64,000 nucleotides of DNA from JAPYTK01 sp964401935 (GCA_964401935.1 CAYOAL010000026.1:1-64000), one strand, 5' to 3'. Counted from the first letter of the stretch, positions 43,551 through 54,577 are shown. The notes: generated from the letters alone by a model not told the origin. A program made the numbers and translations.

Positions 43551-44028
43551 TCAGGGGACGAGCACGCGAGCCTTGGGTGACGGTTTGGGCTTGGGCTTGG
43601 GCTTGGGATCGGGCTTGGGATNNNNNNNNNNNNNNNNNNNNNNNNNNNNNNNNNNNNNNNNNNNNNNNNNNNNNNNNNNNNNNNNNNNNNNNNNNNNNNN
43701 NNNNNNNNNNNNNNNNNNNNNCGGGCTTGGGCTTGGGATCGGGCTTGGGCTTGGGATCGGGCTTGGGCTTGGGATCGGGCTTGGGCTTGGGATCCGGCTT
43801 CGGATCGGGTTTGGGAGGAGGCTTGGGCTTCGGCGGTGACGGCTTCGTCGGCGCGGGACGCGGCGGCTGCTGGGTGGGCAAGGGGGGCAGGGGCGGCGGC
43901 GATGGCTGCAACGCGGCCCGTTCGGCGGCCCCCGGGGCGTTTCGGTCGGATCGGGCGGCGCCGCTGTCCACCGTGACGGTGGCGCCAACCGCGGCGAGCA
44001 CGAGCCCGTGGGCGAGTTTCAGCGTCAT
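43551..44028 (-). CDS. Secreted PKPDPK-repeat protein, interrupted by an assembly gap
   Basis: ATG 44028 with a good Shine-Dalgarno (AAGGAG, 6-7 nt away) and a signal peptide (MTLKLAHGLVLAAVGATVTV). After a short Pro-rich part come repeats of PKPDPK encoded by a perfect 18-bp DNA unit, then the 100-N gap, more repeats and the end KPSPKARVLVP with stop at 43551-43553. The nominal gap length does not keep the frame (478 bp total), but the reading frames on both sides clearly belong together. Extended Lys-Pro stretches suggest a periplasm-spanning rod. It is next to gspC on the same strand. Confidence 0.65.
43622..43721. other. Assembly gap (100 N)
   Basis: Placeholder of exactly 100 N inside the 18-bp tandem repeat, so the number of repeats in the genome is unknown. 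Confidence 0.98.
43722..43793. repeat. 18-bp tandem repeat encoding PKPDPK
   Basis: Four perfect copies of CGGGCTTGGGCTTGGGAT directly beside the gap, with diverged copies further out and on the other side (about 43580-43621). Confidence 0.9.
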
Positions 44029-44069
44029 GGGTGCTCCTTGTGGCGCGGCGCAAACCGCGAAGCGTTGGC

Positions 44070-45011
44070 TCAGAGGATTCGGTAGTCGATGGTCTGCGTT
44101 TTCCCGTTGCGTTCGAACGACAGCGAGAGCCGGTTGGCGGTCTTCAGGCGGCCGTAGGCCTCGAGCGCCTTCTGGGGATTGGTGAGATCGAAGCCATTGA
44201 TCGATTTGACGACGTCGCCGCTCCGGATCCCGATCGCGTGGAGCAACGTGCCGGGGCGCGCGACGACCCTCAGGCCCACGACCTCGCCGTTCTCTCTGAC
44301 GGGGCGCACGCGGGTCTGGCGCATCAGCTCGGCCTGCCGCTCGAGCACCTCCTCGAACGCCGATCGCTCGATGGTGTACTCGTCCGCGCTCACGCGGGAG
44401 ATCTTGTTGGCGATCTCGGCGGGGACCGTGTTGGCTCGCGAGCGGCGCGAGCGCCGGGCGGGCCGCTTGGGGCGGGGCTTGGCGTTGGGGCGCGCCGTCG
44501 TGTCGCCGAGCTTCATGTGGCACGAGCCGGCGCCGCCTTCGAGCCACACGCGATCCCAGCCGATCGATCCCAACGTCCGATCGTCGACCGCATCGCCCAC
44601 GCCGTAGATTCGACCCTTCCCACTGCGGGTGGTGATGGACGCGAACGCGTAGTCGGGCGCCCCGGCCACGATCGTCGTGACCACGCCGAAGTCGCACGCC
44701 TCCGAAGCCATGGTCGGCGTCGGCTCGGAGGGCGGGAGCGCGGGTGGGGGGACGGGGGCCGGCTCCCCGGTGAGGGGCCCGGTGGTGGAGTCGAACACGT
44801 TGCGCTTCAGGATCGGCGTGGCATCGGGCGGGGACGTCGGCGTGGCGGGGGCGCGGGCGGCGGGCCGAGGCGAGGCGACGTCGGTGGTCAGCTCGGCGGC
44901 CACGATTTGGGACAACCCGCGGGCCTGCGCGAAGGCCATGAGGGCCATCAGTGCCACGAGCACGAGCGGCCAGCCGCGCTCGAGGGTGAGGGGGAGGTCG
45001 GGGAAGCGCAC
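44070..45011 (-). CDS. gspC: Type II secretion protein GspC-like
   Basis: 313 residues from GTG. One N-terminal membrane helix (WPLVLVALMALMAFAQARGL), a Pro/Ala linker, then the HR domain (ILKRNVFDSTTGPL; CDFGVVTTIVAGAPDYAFAS) and a C-terminal PDZ domain (VVARPGTLLHAIGIRSGDVVKSI), the standard GspC order. GspC links the inner-membrane platform to the secretin. The other T2SS genes are not next to it. A basic stretch (RPKRPARRSRRSR) sits between HR and PDZ. Confidence 0.82.
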   Translation of the reverse strand: MRFPDLPLTLERGWPLVLVALMALMAFAQARGLSQIVAAELTTDVASPRPAARAPATPTSPPDATPILKRNVFDSTTGPLTGEPAPVPPPALPPSEPTPTMASEACDFGVVTTIVAGAPDYAFASITTRSGKGRIYGVGDAVDDRTLGSIGWDRVWLEGGAGSCHMKLGDTTARPNAKPRPKRPARRSRRSRANTVPAEIANKISRVSADEYTIERSAFEEVLERQAELMRQTRVRPVRENGEVVGLRVVARPGTLLHAIGIRSGDVVKSINGFDLTNPQKALEAYGRLKTANRLSLSFERNGKTQTIDYRIL

Positions 45012-45391
45012 GTCTCAGCCTCGTTGGCCACGCCCAGGGAGGCGCGCCGGTTGTTGGCTCCCGCGGATCCGTGGCCACGCGGTTCGTTCGCGGGCGGTGC
45101 GCGGGTGGAGACGCCCCGGCGGGGTGCTTCGTTCGTTGGGGGCTTCGGGATCGTGGAGCATGGGTGGGGTGATTCCGTCGCGGACGACACTTCACGACCC
45201 GTGCCGTCCCGCTCGCGAGCAAACCTCTGCGATCACGACCCTTTGGACGTGGGCTGAGCTGGGTTGGGCGTGGCAATCCGCCTCGTTCGTGACATGCCGC
45301 CACGCCGACCGAGCGACCCCGCGCCGCCTTGTCGGAGCGCGCGCGGCGCGCGGTTCGCCGCCACGAGGCGCCCCGGAGCGCGGCAAAGTCG
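45012..45391. other. Divergent intergenic region, no gene seen
   Basis: 380 bp between gspC and the first Crp/Fnr-type gene. It contains short GTTCGTTCG-type repeats and no open frame I believe. No clear promoter to either side, no RNA fold of note. Confidence 0.4.
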
Positions 45392-46090
45392 ATGACAACA
45401 CGAGGGAAAAGTCACCCCATGCGGACGCCCTTGACTGCCGTTGGCGGCTGCCTAGGAATCAGCTTGTTGACTCGCGGTGGCCAGGACGTCGTGGTGCTCG
45501 ACGAGCTCTCTCGAGTCGAGGGGGCGCGGCTCGAGCGACGCGTTGCAGGGGATCGCTTCGAGCTCGACGATGGCGGCCACGGGGTGTTCTGCATCGCGTC
45601 GGGGTGTGTGATGGCGAGCATCCTCGACGCGGACGGGGATGTGGTGCTCGCCACGCTCTCCACGAGCGGTGAGTTCATCGGCCTCGAGCGCTTGGTGGGG
45701 GTCTCCCCGCCCTATGAGCTCTTGGCGGTCGTCCCTACCGAGGTGTGCGTGCTCCCCTCGAAGGCGCTGCGTGCCTGGGCCAACGCCACTCAAGCGCGCC
45801 AGGCGGCGCTCATGGATCGGGCGCTCGCGGCGATGCATCACGGGATCGAGCAGCGGGTGCAGAACCACGGCACCGCGCTCGTGCGTACTGCTCGGTTCCT
45901 CGCGTCGATCGTCAAGAAGGGGTGCCTCGATCCCGCGGTGCTGCCGAAGCACGTGATCGCCAACCTGCTCGACATGCGGCCCGAGACCCTCTCGCGGGCG
46001 CTGCGTGAGCTCGAGCGGCGGGGCGCCATCGAGGTGAGCCCGCGCCTCACCGTGGTTCACGCTGGGACGTTGTTCGCGATCGGCACGTAG
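45392..46090 (+). CDS. Crp/Fnr-family transcription regulator
   Basis: 232 residues from ATG 45392 (ATG 45419 possible). N-terminal cyclic-nucleotide-type sensor fold (about 40-130), long dimer helix, and a C-terminal winged helix with recognition helix MRPETLSRALRELERRGAIE. The E-x2-S-R pattern is the one that in Fnr/Dnr reads TTGAT half-sites. No cysteine cluster for an Fe-S centre is present, so it is not a classical oxygen-sensing Fnr; a Dnr-like haem/NO sensor or cNMP binding are options. It overlaps the convergent kinase gene by 34 bp. Confidence 0.85.
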   Translation: MTTRGKSHPMRTPLTAVGGCLGISLLTRGGQDVVVLDELSRVEGARLERRVAGDRFELDDGGHGVFCIASGCVMASILDADGDVVLATLSTSGEFIGLERLVGVSPPYELLAVVPTEVCVLPSKALRAWANATQARQAALMDRALAAMHHGIEQRVQNHGTALVRTARFLASIVKKGCLDPAVLPKHVIANLLDMRPETLSRALRELERRGAIEVSPRLTVVHAGTLFAIGT

Positions 46091-46782
46091 ATCGTCACCG
46101 TGGTCCCGCGGCCGGGCTCGCTCTCGATCGTGAGCTTGCCGCCAACGGCCTGGAGCACACGCTTGACGATGGCGAGGCCCAAGCCGCTCCCGGAGCGGTC
46201 GCCCTCCTTGGTCGAAAAGAAGGGCTCGGTCACCCGCTCGAGTGCGTGGGCACCAATCCCCCTCCCGTCGTCGGCCACCGAGATCGTTACGTAACGCGGC
46301 CCCGAGTCTGCGGTGTCTTCGGCGGCTCCGGTGGAGATGACGAGCCTGCCTCGAGCCGCGATCGCGTCCCCGGCGTTGGCGACCAGGTTCAGGAGCACCC
46401 GCTCGAACGAGGTGCGATCGATCTGCACCGGCGACAAGAGCGGGGTGAGCTCCAGCTCGACGCTGATGTCGGGGCCCACGAGGGCGGTCAACAACGGGAG
46501 GAGCTCGTGCACCACCGCGTTCGCGTCCACCTCTCTCGGGTTCCCACCGCGCGTTCGCACCGTGTTTGCGAGCCTCTCCGTGAGACGAATGGCCGAGTCG
46601 GTGGCGGCGCGCATGCTCGCGAGCGCGTCCTCGCGGCCCGCGGCCGCGCCGCTCTCGAGCTGGGCGAGGTTGTTGGTGAGCACGAACAACAGGTTGTTCA
46701 TGTCGTGCGCGACGCCGGCGACGAACAGCTCGAGCGCGGCGTCGGCGAGGCCCTCGCCCCGTCTCCGTCCCTCATCCGTCAT
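46057..46782 (-). CDS. Small histidine kinase without sensor domain
   Basis: 241 residues. It starts almost at the phosphoacceptor helix (LFVAGVAHDMNNLLFVLTNN), followed by a HATPase_c domain with N box (LVANAGDAI), G1 (VADDGRGIG) and G2 (GSGLGLAIVKR). No membrane part and no PAS, so its signal must come from a partner protein. It is enclosed between two Crp/Fnr-type genes, and its promoter region carries two FNR-type boxes shared with the second. Confidence 0.88.
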   Translation of the reverse strand: MTDEGRRRGEGLADAALELFVAGVAHDMNNLLFVLTNNLAQLESGAAAGREDALASMRAATDSAIRLTERLANTVRTRGGNPREVDANAVVHELLPLLTALVGPDISVELELTPLLSPVQIDRTSFERVLLNLVANAGDAIAARGRLVISTGAAEDTADSGPRYVTISVADDGRGIGAHALERVTEPFFSTKEGDRSGSGLGLAIVKRVLQAVGGKLTIESEPGRGTTVTIYVPIANNVPA

Positions 46783-46801
46783 GCGCGATCCTCAGCCCCG
46801 G

Positions 46802-46888
46802 AGCATAGTGACGGGACGGATCGAGGCGCCTTGATCGCCGTCAAGTTGACGGCGGTCAAGGACATGGAAGGGGCGCTCACACTAAAGC
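46802..46888. promoter_or_regulatory. Tandem FNR/DNR-type boxes with divergent -10 elements
   Basis: TTGATCGCCGTCAA (46831-46844) and TTGACGGCGGTCAA (46846-46859), 15 bp apart centre to centre; the second is a perfect palindrome TTGAC-N4-GTCAA. On the plus strand TAAAGC (46883-46888) would put transcription near 46894, about 42 bp from the centre of box 2. On the minus strand TATGCT (46802-46807) would start near 46795, about 42-43 bp from box 1. Both are class II spacings. Confidence 0.7.
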
Positions 46889-46898
46889 TCGTGAGCGA

Positions 46899-47516
46899 GT
46901 GAGTCGAAGACCGGCAAGTGAGCTTCTGGGGGCGATCGGAGGCGCGCGTCGTGACCGGCTCCCGCCCGATCACCTCGTCGAGGTCGACCCCGCCGACCGC
47001 CTCGTCGTCTATTTGGAGTCGGGGGAGGTGCTCGTCACGCTCACCGACAGCAGCGGTCGCGAGACGCTCTGCATGCACCGTGTGGCGGGTACCTTCGTCG
47101 GCATCGAGGCCCTGCAAGACGCACGTTGGCCGTACCAGATCTGGACCCTCACCGCGGTGGAGCTGTGGTTCGTCTCGAGCGACCGCTTCGACGCCTGGCT
47201 CGCCTCCCATCCGCATCCCACTCGAGATCTGGTGGCGGCCACGGTGGGCACCTTGCGGCTCAGCATCGCGGAGCGGGTGGCGCTCGCCGGCAACGCCACC
47301 GCGCGCGTCGCGCGCTACCTCGCCGCGGCCTCCGTGAGCACACGCGCGAACGCGTTGTGGCCGCGCCGCAAGAACGTGCTCGCGCGGATCCTGCAGATGC
47401 GCCCCGAGACGTTCTCACGCGTGCTGCGTCGCCTCGAGGAGGCGGGGGCGGTGCGCACCGAGCCACGCCTCGAGGTCGTGGATGCCGCGGTGCTCGAGCG
47501 GTTCATGGCCGAGTGA
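46899..47516 (+). CDS. Second Crp/Fnr-family regulator
   Basis: 205 residues from GTG. Sensor fold at about 25-110 and winged helix at about 140-190 with LARILQMRPETFSRVLRRLEEAGA. It has the same E-x2-S-R recognition residues as the neighbour at 45392-46090, and the two are paralogues at the C-terminal end. No Fe-S cysteines. Its own start lies 39 nt after the tandem FNR-type boxes, so self-regulation or control by the paralogue is likely. Confidence 0.87.
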   Translation: MSRRPASELLGAIGGARRDRLPPDHLVEVDPADRLVVYLESGEVLVTLTDSSGRETLCMHRVAGTFVGIEALQDARWPYQIWTLTAVELWFVSSDRFDAWLASHPHPTRDLVAATVGTLRLSIAERVALAGNATARVARYLAAASVSTRANALWPRRKNVLARILQMRPETFSRVLRRLEEAGAVRTEPRLEVVDAAVLERFMAE

Positions 47517-47524
47517 GGCGCTCC

Positions 47525-48022
47525 TCACGGGCCGTCGACGATCGCCACGGCCCCTTTGGCGGTGCAAGGCGAGGCGCAGGCGCCGTCGCTCTTCACGACT
47601 CGCTCGCGGTAGGCGTAGTCGAGCTCACCGTCACCGACGCGCCCCGTGAGCGACTGCGTGGTGCGCCACACGCAGCCATCTTCGAAGGTGAACTCCGAGC
47701 TCGCGGTGGCCTCGAACCGGCCCTTGGCCACGGTCCCCTTGAAGTTGAAGCCGCCGAGATCCACCTTGGTCTCGCCGCCGCGACAGCGAAAGCGAGCCTT
47801 CCCGGTCGCGCCGCGTCGGGGCGTGTCGACGAAGCAGCCGGCCTGGGTGCCGAGCGTCGCCACCTTCAGGGCGAGGACGCAGGTGGCTTCGCCTTCGAGG
47901 AGCGGCCACGCCGACCCGTGCGGTCCGCCTTCGCTGGTCGGCAGCGCCGCCGAGCTCGGCGCTGCGAGGAACGCGAGCACCGCGAGCACCGCGCCACGTC
48001 TCCCGAGCCCCACACCGCCCAT
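47525..48022 (-). CDS. Secreted hypothetical protein
   Basis: 165 residues with a signal peptide (RRGAVLAVLAFLAAPSSA). The rest has six or so cysteines (CVLALKV, AGCFVDT, FRCRGGET, DGCVWRT, DGACASPC) and beta-rich sequence. Shine-Dalgarno AGGTGA 5 nt upstream of ATG 48022. No family recognised; it converges on the second Crp/Fnr-type gene. Confidence 0.65.
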   Translation of the reverse strand: MGGVGLGRRGAVLAVLAFLAAPSSAALPTSEGGPHGSAWPLLEGEATCVLALKVATLGTQAGCFVDTPRRGATGKARFRCRGGETKVDLGGFNFKGTVAKGRFEATASSEFTFEDGCVWRTTQSLTGRVGDGELDYAYRERVVKSDGACASPCTAKGAVAIVDGP

Positions 48023-48159
48023 GCGTTCACCTCATCACCGGCGCCCGCGAGCAGCAAGCTCCGAGCAAGGCTGCGTCGCGAGACGCGGCTACCCGCTCCC
48101 GCGACGATCTCCGTGGGTCTCCCAGCCACGCTCTGCTGGGTCGGCCAAGTCACCCCCTG

Positions 48160-50808
<2,649 letters not shown>

Positions 50809-50826
50809 CGCAATTGCCCCAGGCTC

Positions 50827-50856
50827 CCTATAGTGGGGATCGGGTGCGATCGCACC
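50827..50856 (-). promoter_or_regulatory. Promoter and palindromic operator of the Hsp70-kinase gene
   Basis: Minus-strand TATAGG (50827-50832) lies 18 nt before the ATG. The perfect 14-bp palindrome GGTGCGATCGCACC (50843-50856) covers the expected -35 position, as an operator for a dimeric repressor would. Confidence 0.5.
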
Positions 50857-50955
50857 TCCGTAAAACCACCCGCGCGTGACCGAGGCAACGCTCGGGAGGG
50901 AGGTGCGGGCGCAGCCCTCAACCAGCGCGCCGCTCGGCGCCGCTCGCCCTTGGGG

Positions 50956-52101
50956 TCAGGGACAGGGGAACAACGCGTCGAGCGCGGCGGTAGCGGTGGC
51001 CACGTCGACCTCGGCGCTCGAGCTCGCCGAGAGCTCGTCGCGGAGGATCGCCGCTTGTCCCGGGTCACGAGCGGTCGCCGCCCGATCGAGGGCCGGGCCC
51101 AGGATCTTCAGCGACTCCCAGGCGGTGTCGCAGGGGAGGGTGGAGAGGCGCTGGCGCACGATGAGGGCGAGGCCGCGATCGAGCGCCCGATCGAGCTGAG
51201 CGAGCGCCCTCCCATGCAGCGCGTCGTCCATGGCGGTGCCGCCTGGGTTGTCGAGATCGCGCCAGCAGCGCACGGCGAGGATCGCGTCCCAGGTGGCCGC
51301 GTGGGCCTGCGGGCTCCGGGCCTCGACGTAGCGGGCGAAGCCGAAGGCCGGAGAGCGGGCCTGGGTGCCTGCGTAATAGGCGGACGACGAGTCGCAGTCT
51401 TTCGCGGTGTCCTTGCAGGTGACGGCCTCCTTGTAGGCAGACACGTAGAAGAACCACAGGAGCGCCGCCTCCACCCTCGCCGCGTTGAGCGCAGGCTCCT
51501 CGCCTTGGGCGCCGGCGGCGAGGGCCTCGTTGAGGAGGGGCTGCATCCGCGCCGGTCCGACGCAGCGTTCGGGGTGGCTCGCGAGCTCGTCGGCGGACAG
51601 ATCGCGACAGCTCGCAGGCGCCGGCGGGTAGTGCTCGTCCTCGCGGCGCGACACGCGCGAGTCGAGCCCTTCGGGCTCGGTGTAGGCGACGCGTGCGTCG
51701 ATGAAGGCTTGGGGCGCGGGCGCAGCCCCGGTCCCGAAGCCGAGGCGTGTGGCCATTTGCTCGAAGGCGGCGACGCGGGCGTTGGTGGAGATGTTCGACT
51801 CGATCGGGTGATAGACGCCGTCGTCGGAGATGCACGCCGGCCACGTGTCGTTCGCGGAGCCGTCGTCCCGCGGTTGGTAGTCGTCGGCGTCGGGCGCGCA
51901 GCCCTCGCCATCCGTCACCTCGATGGATTCGTCGGCGGGGCAGCCAGGGACGCCGTCGCCGCCGCCGGCGCCGGGCTTCGGATCCGGATCCCCTTTGCAA
52001 CCGGGCGCGCCGAGCAGCGTGGCGAGGACGAGGAAGGGAGCGAGGCTCGGGCGGGACGCGGCGCTCGGGGGCGGCCGACGAGGGGGGGTCTCCGTCAGCA
52101 T
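50956..52101 (-). CDS. Lipoprotein partner of the TonB-dependent receptor
   Basis: 381 residues from ATG 52101. Lipoprotein signal ending LGAPGC, then an acidic Gly/Pro-rich part, then a largely helical domain (NISTNARVAAFEQMATRLGF ... AALLWFFYVSAYKEAVTC ... LAQLDRALDRGLALIVRQRL). It lies 46 bp downstream of the receptor gene on the same strand and is probably co-transcribed. The helical domain could bind the receptor's substrate at the cell surface or in the periplasm, but I do not recognise the family and no metal ligand set is evident. Confidence 0.65.
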   Translation of the reverse strand: MLTETPPRRPPPSAASRPSLAPFLVLATLLGAPGCKGDPDPKPGAGGGDGVPGCPADESIEVTDGEGCAPDADDYQPRDDGSANDTWPACISDDGVYHPIESNISTNARVAAFEQMATRLGFGTGAAPAPQAFIDARVAYTEPEGLDSRVSRREDEHYPPAPASCRDLSADELASHPERCVGPARMQPLLNEALAAGAQGEEPALNAARVEAALLWFFYVSAYKEAVTCKDTAKDCDSSSAYYAGTQARSPAFGFARYVEARSPQAHAATWDAILAVRCWRDLDNPGGTAMDDALHGRALAQLDRALDRGLALIVRQRLSTLPCDTAWESLKILGPALDRAATARDPGQAAILRDELSASSSAEVDVATATAALDALFPCP

Positions 52102-52147
52102 GGCGAAGACAGCATAGCGCACGGTCTCCGCGACGACAGCCAACGCG

Positions 52148-54433
52148 TCAGAAGCCCCCTTGGAGCTGGGCACGGAGGCCGCGACCGGCGCCGTTGAGGC
52201 TCGAGCCGTGCTGGCGGTAGGCGCTGTCGCCGACGTTCTCGACGACGAGCGCGACGAGGAGCTTGTCGCTCAGGCGGTAGCCGGCGCGCAGATCGACCAC
52301 CGCGAAGCCCGGCGTGCCGCCGGCGGGGATCCGTGCGTCGCCGAGATCGCTCGGCGCGAGCCGATCCTGGAGGGTCGCCCAGCGGAGCGCGGCCCCGAGG
52401 TACAGGCCGAGGTCTCCGTGCCAGCGGGCTGCGACGCTGCCGTTGAGCGGCGGGATGCGCGACAAGGGCACGTCTTGTTCGTAGGGCGTCGCCGCGTTGG
52501 GGGGGCGCGGCTCGGGGTTGGGTCCCTCGCCGTGGGTGAGCGCGACGGTGGCCCGCAGGGAGAAGCCGAACGGCAGGCGCGCGCGCGCGGAGCCCTCCAA
52601 CCCTTGGATGATGGCCACGCCGGGGAGGTTCACCAGTTGCAGGCGAGTCCACGACGCGAGGCACTGCGAGAGGCCGGCCGGGCAGTCGCCTTCGTCGCGG
52701 AGGGCTCGGGCGATGGCCCCCTGCACGTGGGAGCGGAAGGCCCACACGTCGGCCTCCACGTGGGGCGTGGTCACGCGCGCGCCGAGCTCCAGGCTCAACG
52801 CGCGCTCGGGCTCGAGGCCCGCGTTCTCGAACTGGAAGCCGGGGCCCGTCTGTTGGCGCGCGGTGAGATCGTCGAGGTTGGGGGCACGAAACGAGCGATC
52901 GACGTGGCCGAGGAACGACAGCTCGGGGATGGGGCGAACCTCGACGCCGGCGCGGCCGACCAGCGCCGGCCACGACCGACCTACGGCGACGGAGTCGGTC
53001 TCCGGATCGCGAGGCGCGTCGGCGCGTACGCCGCCTACGCGGCTGCCGGCGCGGAGGAACACGTGCTCCCCGAGGCCCACCTCACCGTCGACGAACAGGC
53101 CGCCGTGCACGTAGGTGGAGCTCGCTAGGTACTGTCCACGCGACTGGAAGGTGAGCACGTCGATGTCGGTGAACTCGGTCCACGCGGTGGAGTCGACGTG
53201 ATCGACGTAGACGTCGCCGCCGTAGGTGAGGGTGACGGGCACCTTGGGGCCGAGGTGGATGGGCGCGAGCGTCGAGGTGGCGGCGAGCCCGAAGGTGTCC
53301 ACGTCGTCGCGCCCGCCGTTCACGACGAAGGCGGCCGGCCGATCGTAGCGGCGCCGCTCGTGCTGACGCTGGTAGGAGAGGGTGATCCGCGCCCGTCGCC
53401 CGGCGGCGCCGAGATCGCCCTGATAGGCGAGATAGGCGAGGGTACGAAACTGCTCTTCGTAGGTGAGGCACTCGGAGATGGGGGCGAACGGCGGCGGACA
53501 CTTGTCGGTGCGCGGCGCGTCGAACTGGCGATAGAGATAGGTGGCCGCCACCAGGCGTCGACCAGGACCGAGGCCGTAGACGACGCGGCCATCGCCGGTC
53601 ATCTCGCGGAAGCCGGTGCCGAGCTGCGTGCGCCCGTCGTCGTCGAACGCTGGCACCTCGGCGGGCCGGCCGTCGCCGGGGCCGAGCACCGGGCCGCCGC
53701 TCTCGAGGCGTCCCACGTTGCGAGCGCCGGCACCCACGCGAAAGCGGAGCGCGTCATCGATCTGCGTGTCGAGCTGGCTGTAGAAGCCGAGCTCCTCGTC
53801 GGCCGAGCCGAAGCGCAAGAGCGCCCGCGGTCGGACGCGAAACCCGCGGCCGAGCTCGGTGCGAGGCTCCATGGGGTGGGCCTCGATCACGCCACCGATG
53901 GCGTCGGTGCCGTAGCGGGTCGAGGCGCCGCCGCGTGTCACCTCGAGCGAGTGCACGGTCTGGGCGTCGACGGTAAAGAAATATTGGTTGGGACCTTGGC
54001 GAAAGGTGGAGTTGTTGAGACGCACGCCGTCGAACAAGAGGAGCGTCTGCTGTCCGGTGCGCCCCCGAATGTAGGGTGACGCCTGGCCGTGCGCGGTCTG
54101 TTGCACGAACACTCCGGGCTCGTAGCGGAGCGCATCGGGCGCCGAGCGCGGTAGCTCCTCATCGAGCTCCATGCGGTCGACCTTCGAGCTCGCTCGCCCC
54201 GGCGTGCCCCCACGGTCGGAGCGCGGCGCGTGCACATCTACCACCGCCGCGTCTTCGCCTTCCCCTTCGTCGTCGCTCGCGCTGCGGGTGGGCTCTGGCT
54301 CGCTCGGCCTCGGTTCGGCGGCGACGGGCGCGGCGCCGAGCAACCACGCGGCGAGGGTCGCCACCACCCCCCACCGGCGCTCGCCGGTCGTGCGCGCGCA
54401 CGCGTTGGAGATCGGCTGGGGCGAGGCCCTCAT
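52148..54433 (-). CDS. TonB-dependent outer-membrane receptor
   Basis: 761 residues. A signal peptide with long N-region (WGVVATLAAWLLGAAPVAA) and an acidic linker precede the plug domain (about 90-200): DALRYEPGVFVQQTAHGQ, IRGRTGQQTLLLFDGVRLNN, VTRGGASTRYGTDAIGGVI. Beta-barrel follows, ending in aromatic Phe (LRAQLQGGF) as expected for BAM-dependent insertion. It would take up a large substrate such as a siderophore or cofactor. No Fur box or cobalamin riboswitch is visible upstream, so the substrate stays open. Confidence 0.9.
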   Translation of the reverse strand: MRASPQPISNACARTTGERRWGVVATLAAWLLGAAPVAAEPRPSEPEPTRSASDDEGEGEDAAVVDVHAPRSDRGGTPGRASSKVDRMELDEELPRSAPDALRYEPGVFVQQTAHGQASPYIRGRTGQQTLLLFDGVRLNNSTFRQGPNQYFFTVDAQTVHSLEVTRGGASTRYGTDAIGGVIEAHPMEPRTELGRGFRVRPRALLRFGSADEELGFYSQLDTQIDDALRFRVGAGARNVGRLESGGPVLGPGDGRPAEVPAFDDDGRTQLGTGFREMTGDGRVVYGLGPGRRLVAATYLYRQFDAPRTDKCPPPFAPISECLTYEEQFRTLAYLAYQGDLGAAGRRARITLSYQRQHERRRYDRPAAFVVNGGRDDVDTFGLAATSTLAPIHLGPKVPVTLTYGGDVYVDHVDSTAWTEFTDIDVLTFQSRGQYLASSTYVHGGLFVDGEVGLGEHVFLRAGSRVGGVRADAPRDPETDSVAVGRSWPALVGRAGVEVRPIPELSFLGHVDRSFRAPNLDDLTARQQTGPGFQFENAGLEPERALSLELGARVTTPHVEADVWAFRSHVQGAIARALRDEGDCPAGLSQCLASWTRLQLVNLPGVAIIQGLEGSARARLPFGFSLRATVALTHGEGPNPEPRPPNAATPYEQDVPLSRIPPLNGSVAARWHGDLGLYLGAALRWATLQDRLAPSDLGDARIPAGGTPGFAVVDLRAGYRLSDKLLVALVVENVGDSAYRQHGSSLNGAGRGLRAQLQGGF

Positions 54434-54528
54434 CGGCGGGCATGCTACATGACCCGCCTCGGCGCAGCCCGGTCAACCTGTCTGGACGTGCCGCTCCGCC
54501 TGGGCACCCCGCCTCCTCCCCCTATCGC

Positions 54529-54548
54529 GAGGTCGCGCGTGCGACCTC
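54529..54548. promoter_or_regulatory. Hairpin/palindrome in the TonB receptor - lipoprotein divergent region
   Basis: GAGGTCGC-GCGT-GCGACCTC, perfect 8-bp arms with a 4-nt loop, 30 bp upstream of the TTG start of the plus-strand lipoprotein gene. A DNA operator or an RNA hairpin. Confidence 0.4.
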
Positions 54549-54577
54549 ACTGCGTTATCGTCGGCTCGGAGGTTCTG

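Noticed and set aside
43622..43721. Open reading frames translated straight through the N runs
   Set aside because: The 100-N blocks are placeholders of unknown true length, so frames across them have no meaning beyond what the two flanks show.
50820..50840. CACTATAGGGAG on the minus strand resembles the 3' half of a T7 promoter
   Set aside because: The 5' half is not there and no phage polymerase or phage gene is seen; it is explained as a normal -10 element.
54434..54577. Cobalamin riboswitch or Fur box upstream of the TonB receptor
   Set aside because: No B12-box-like sequence and no GATAAT-type palindrome could be found on either strand.
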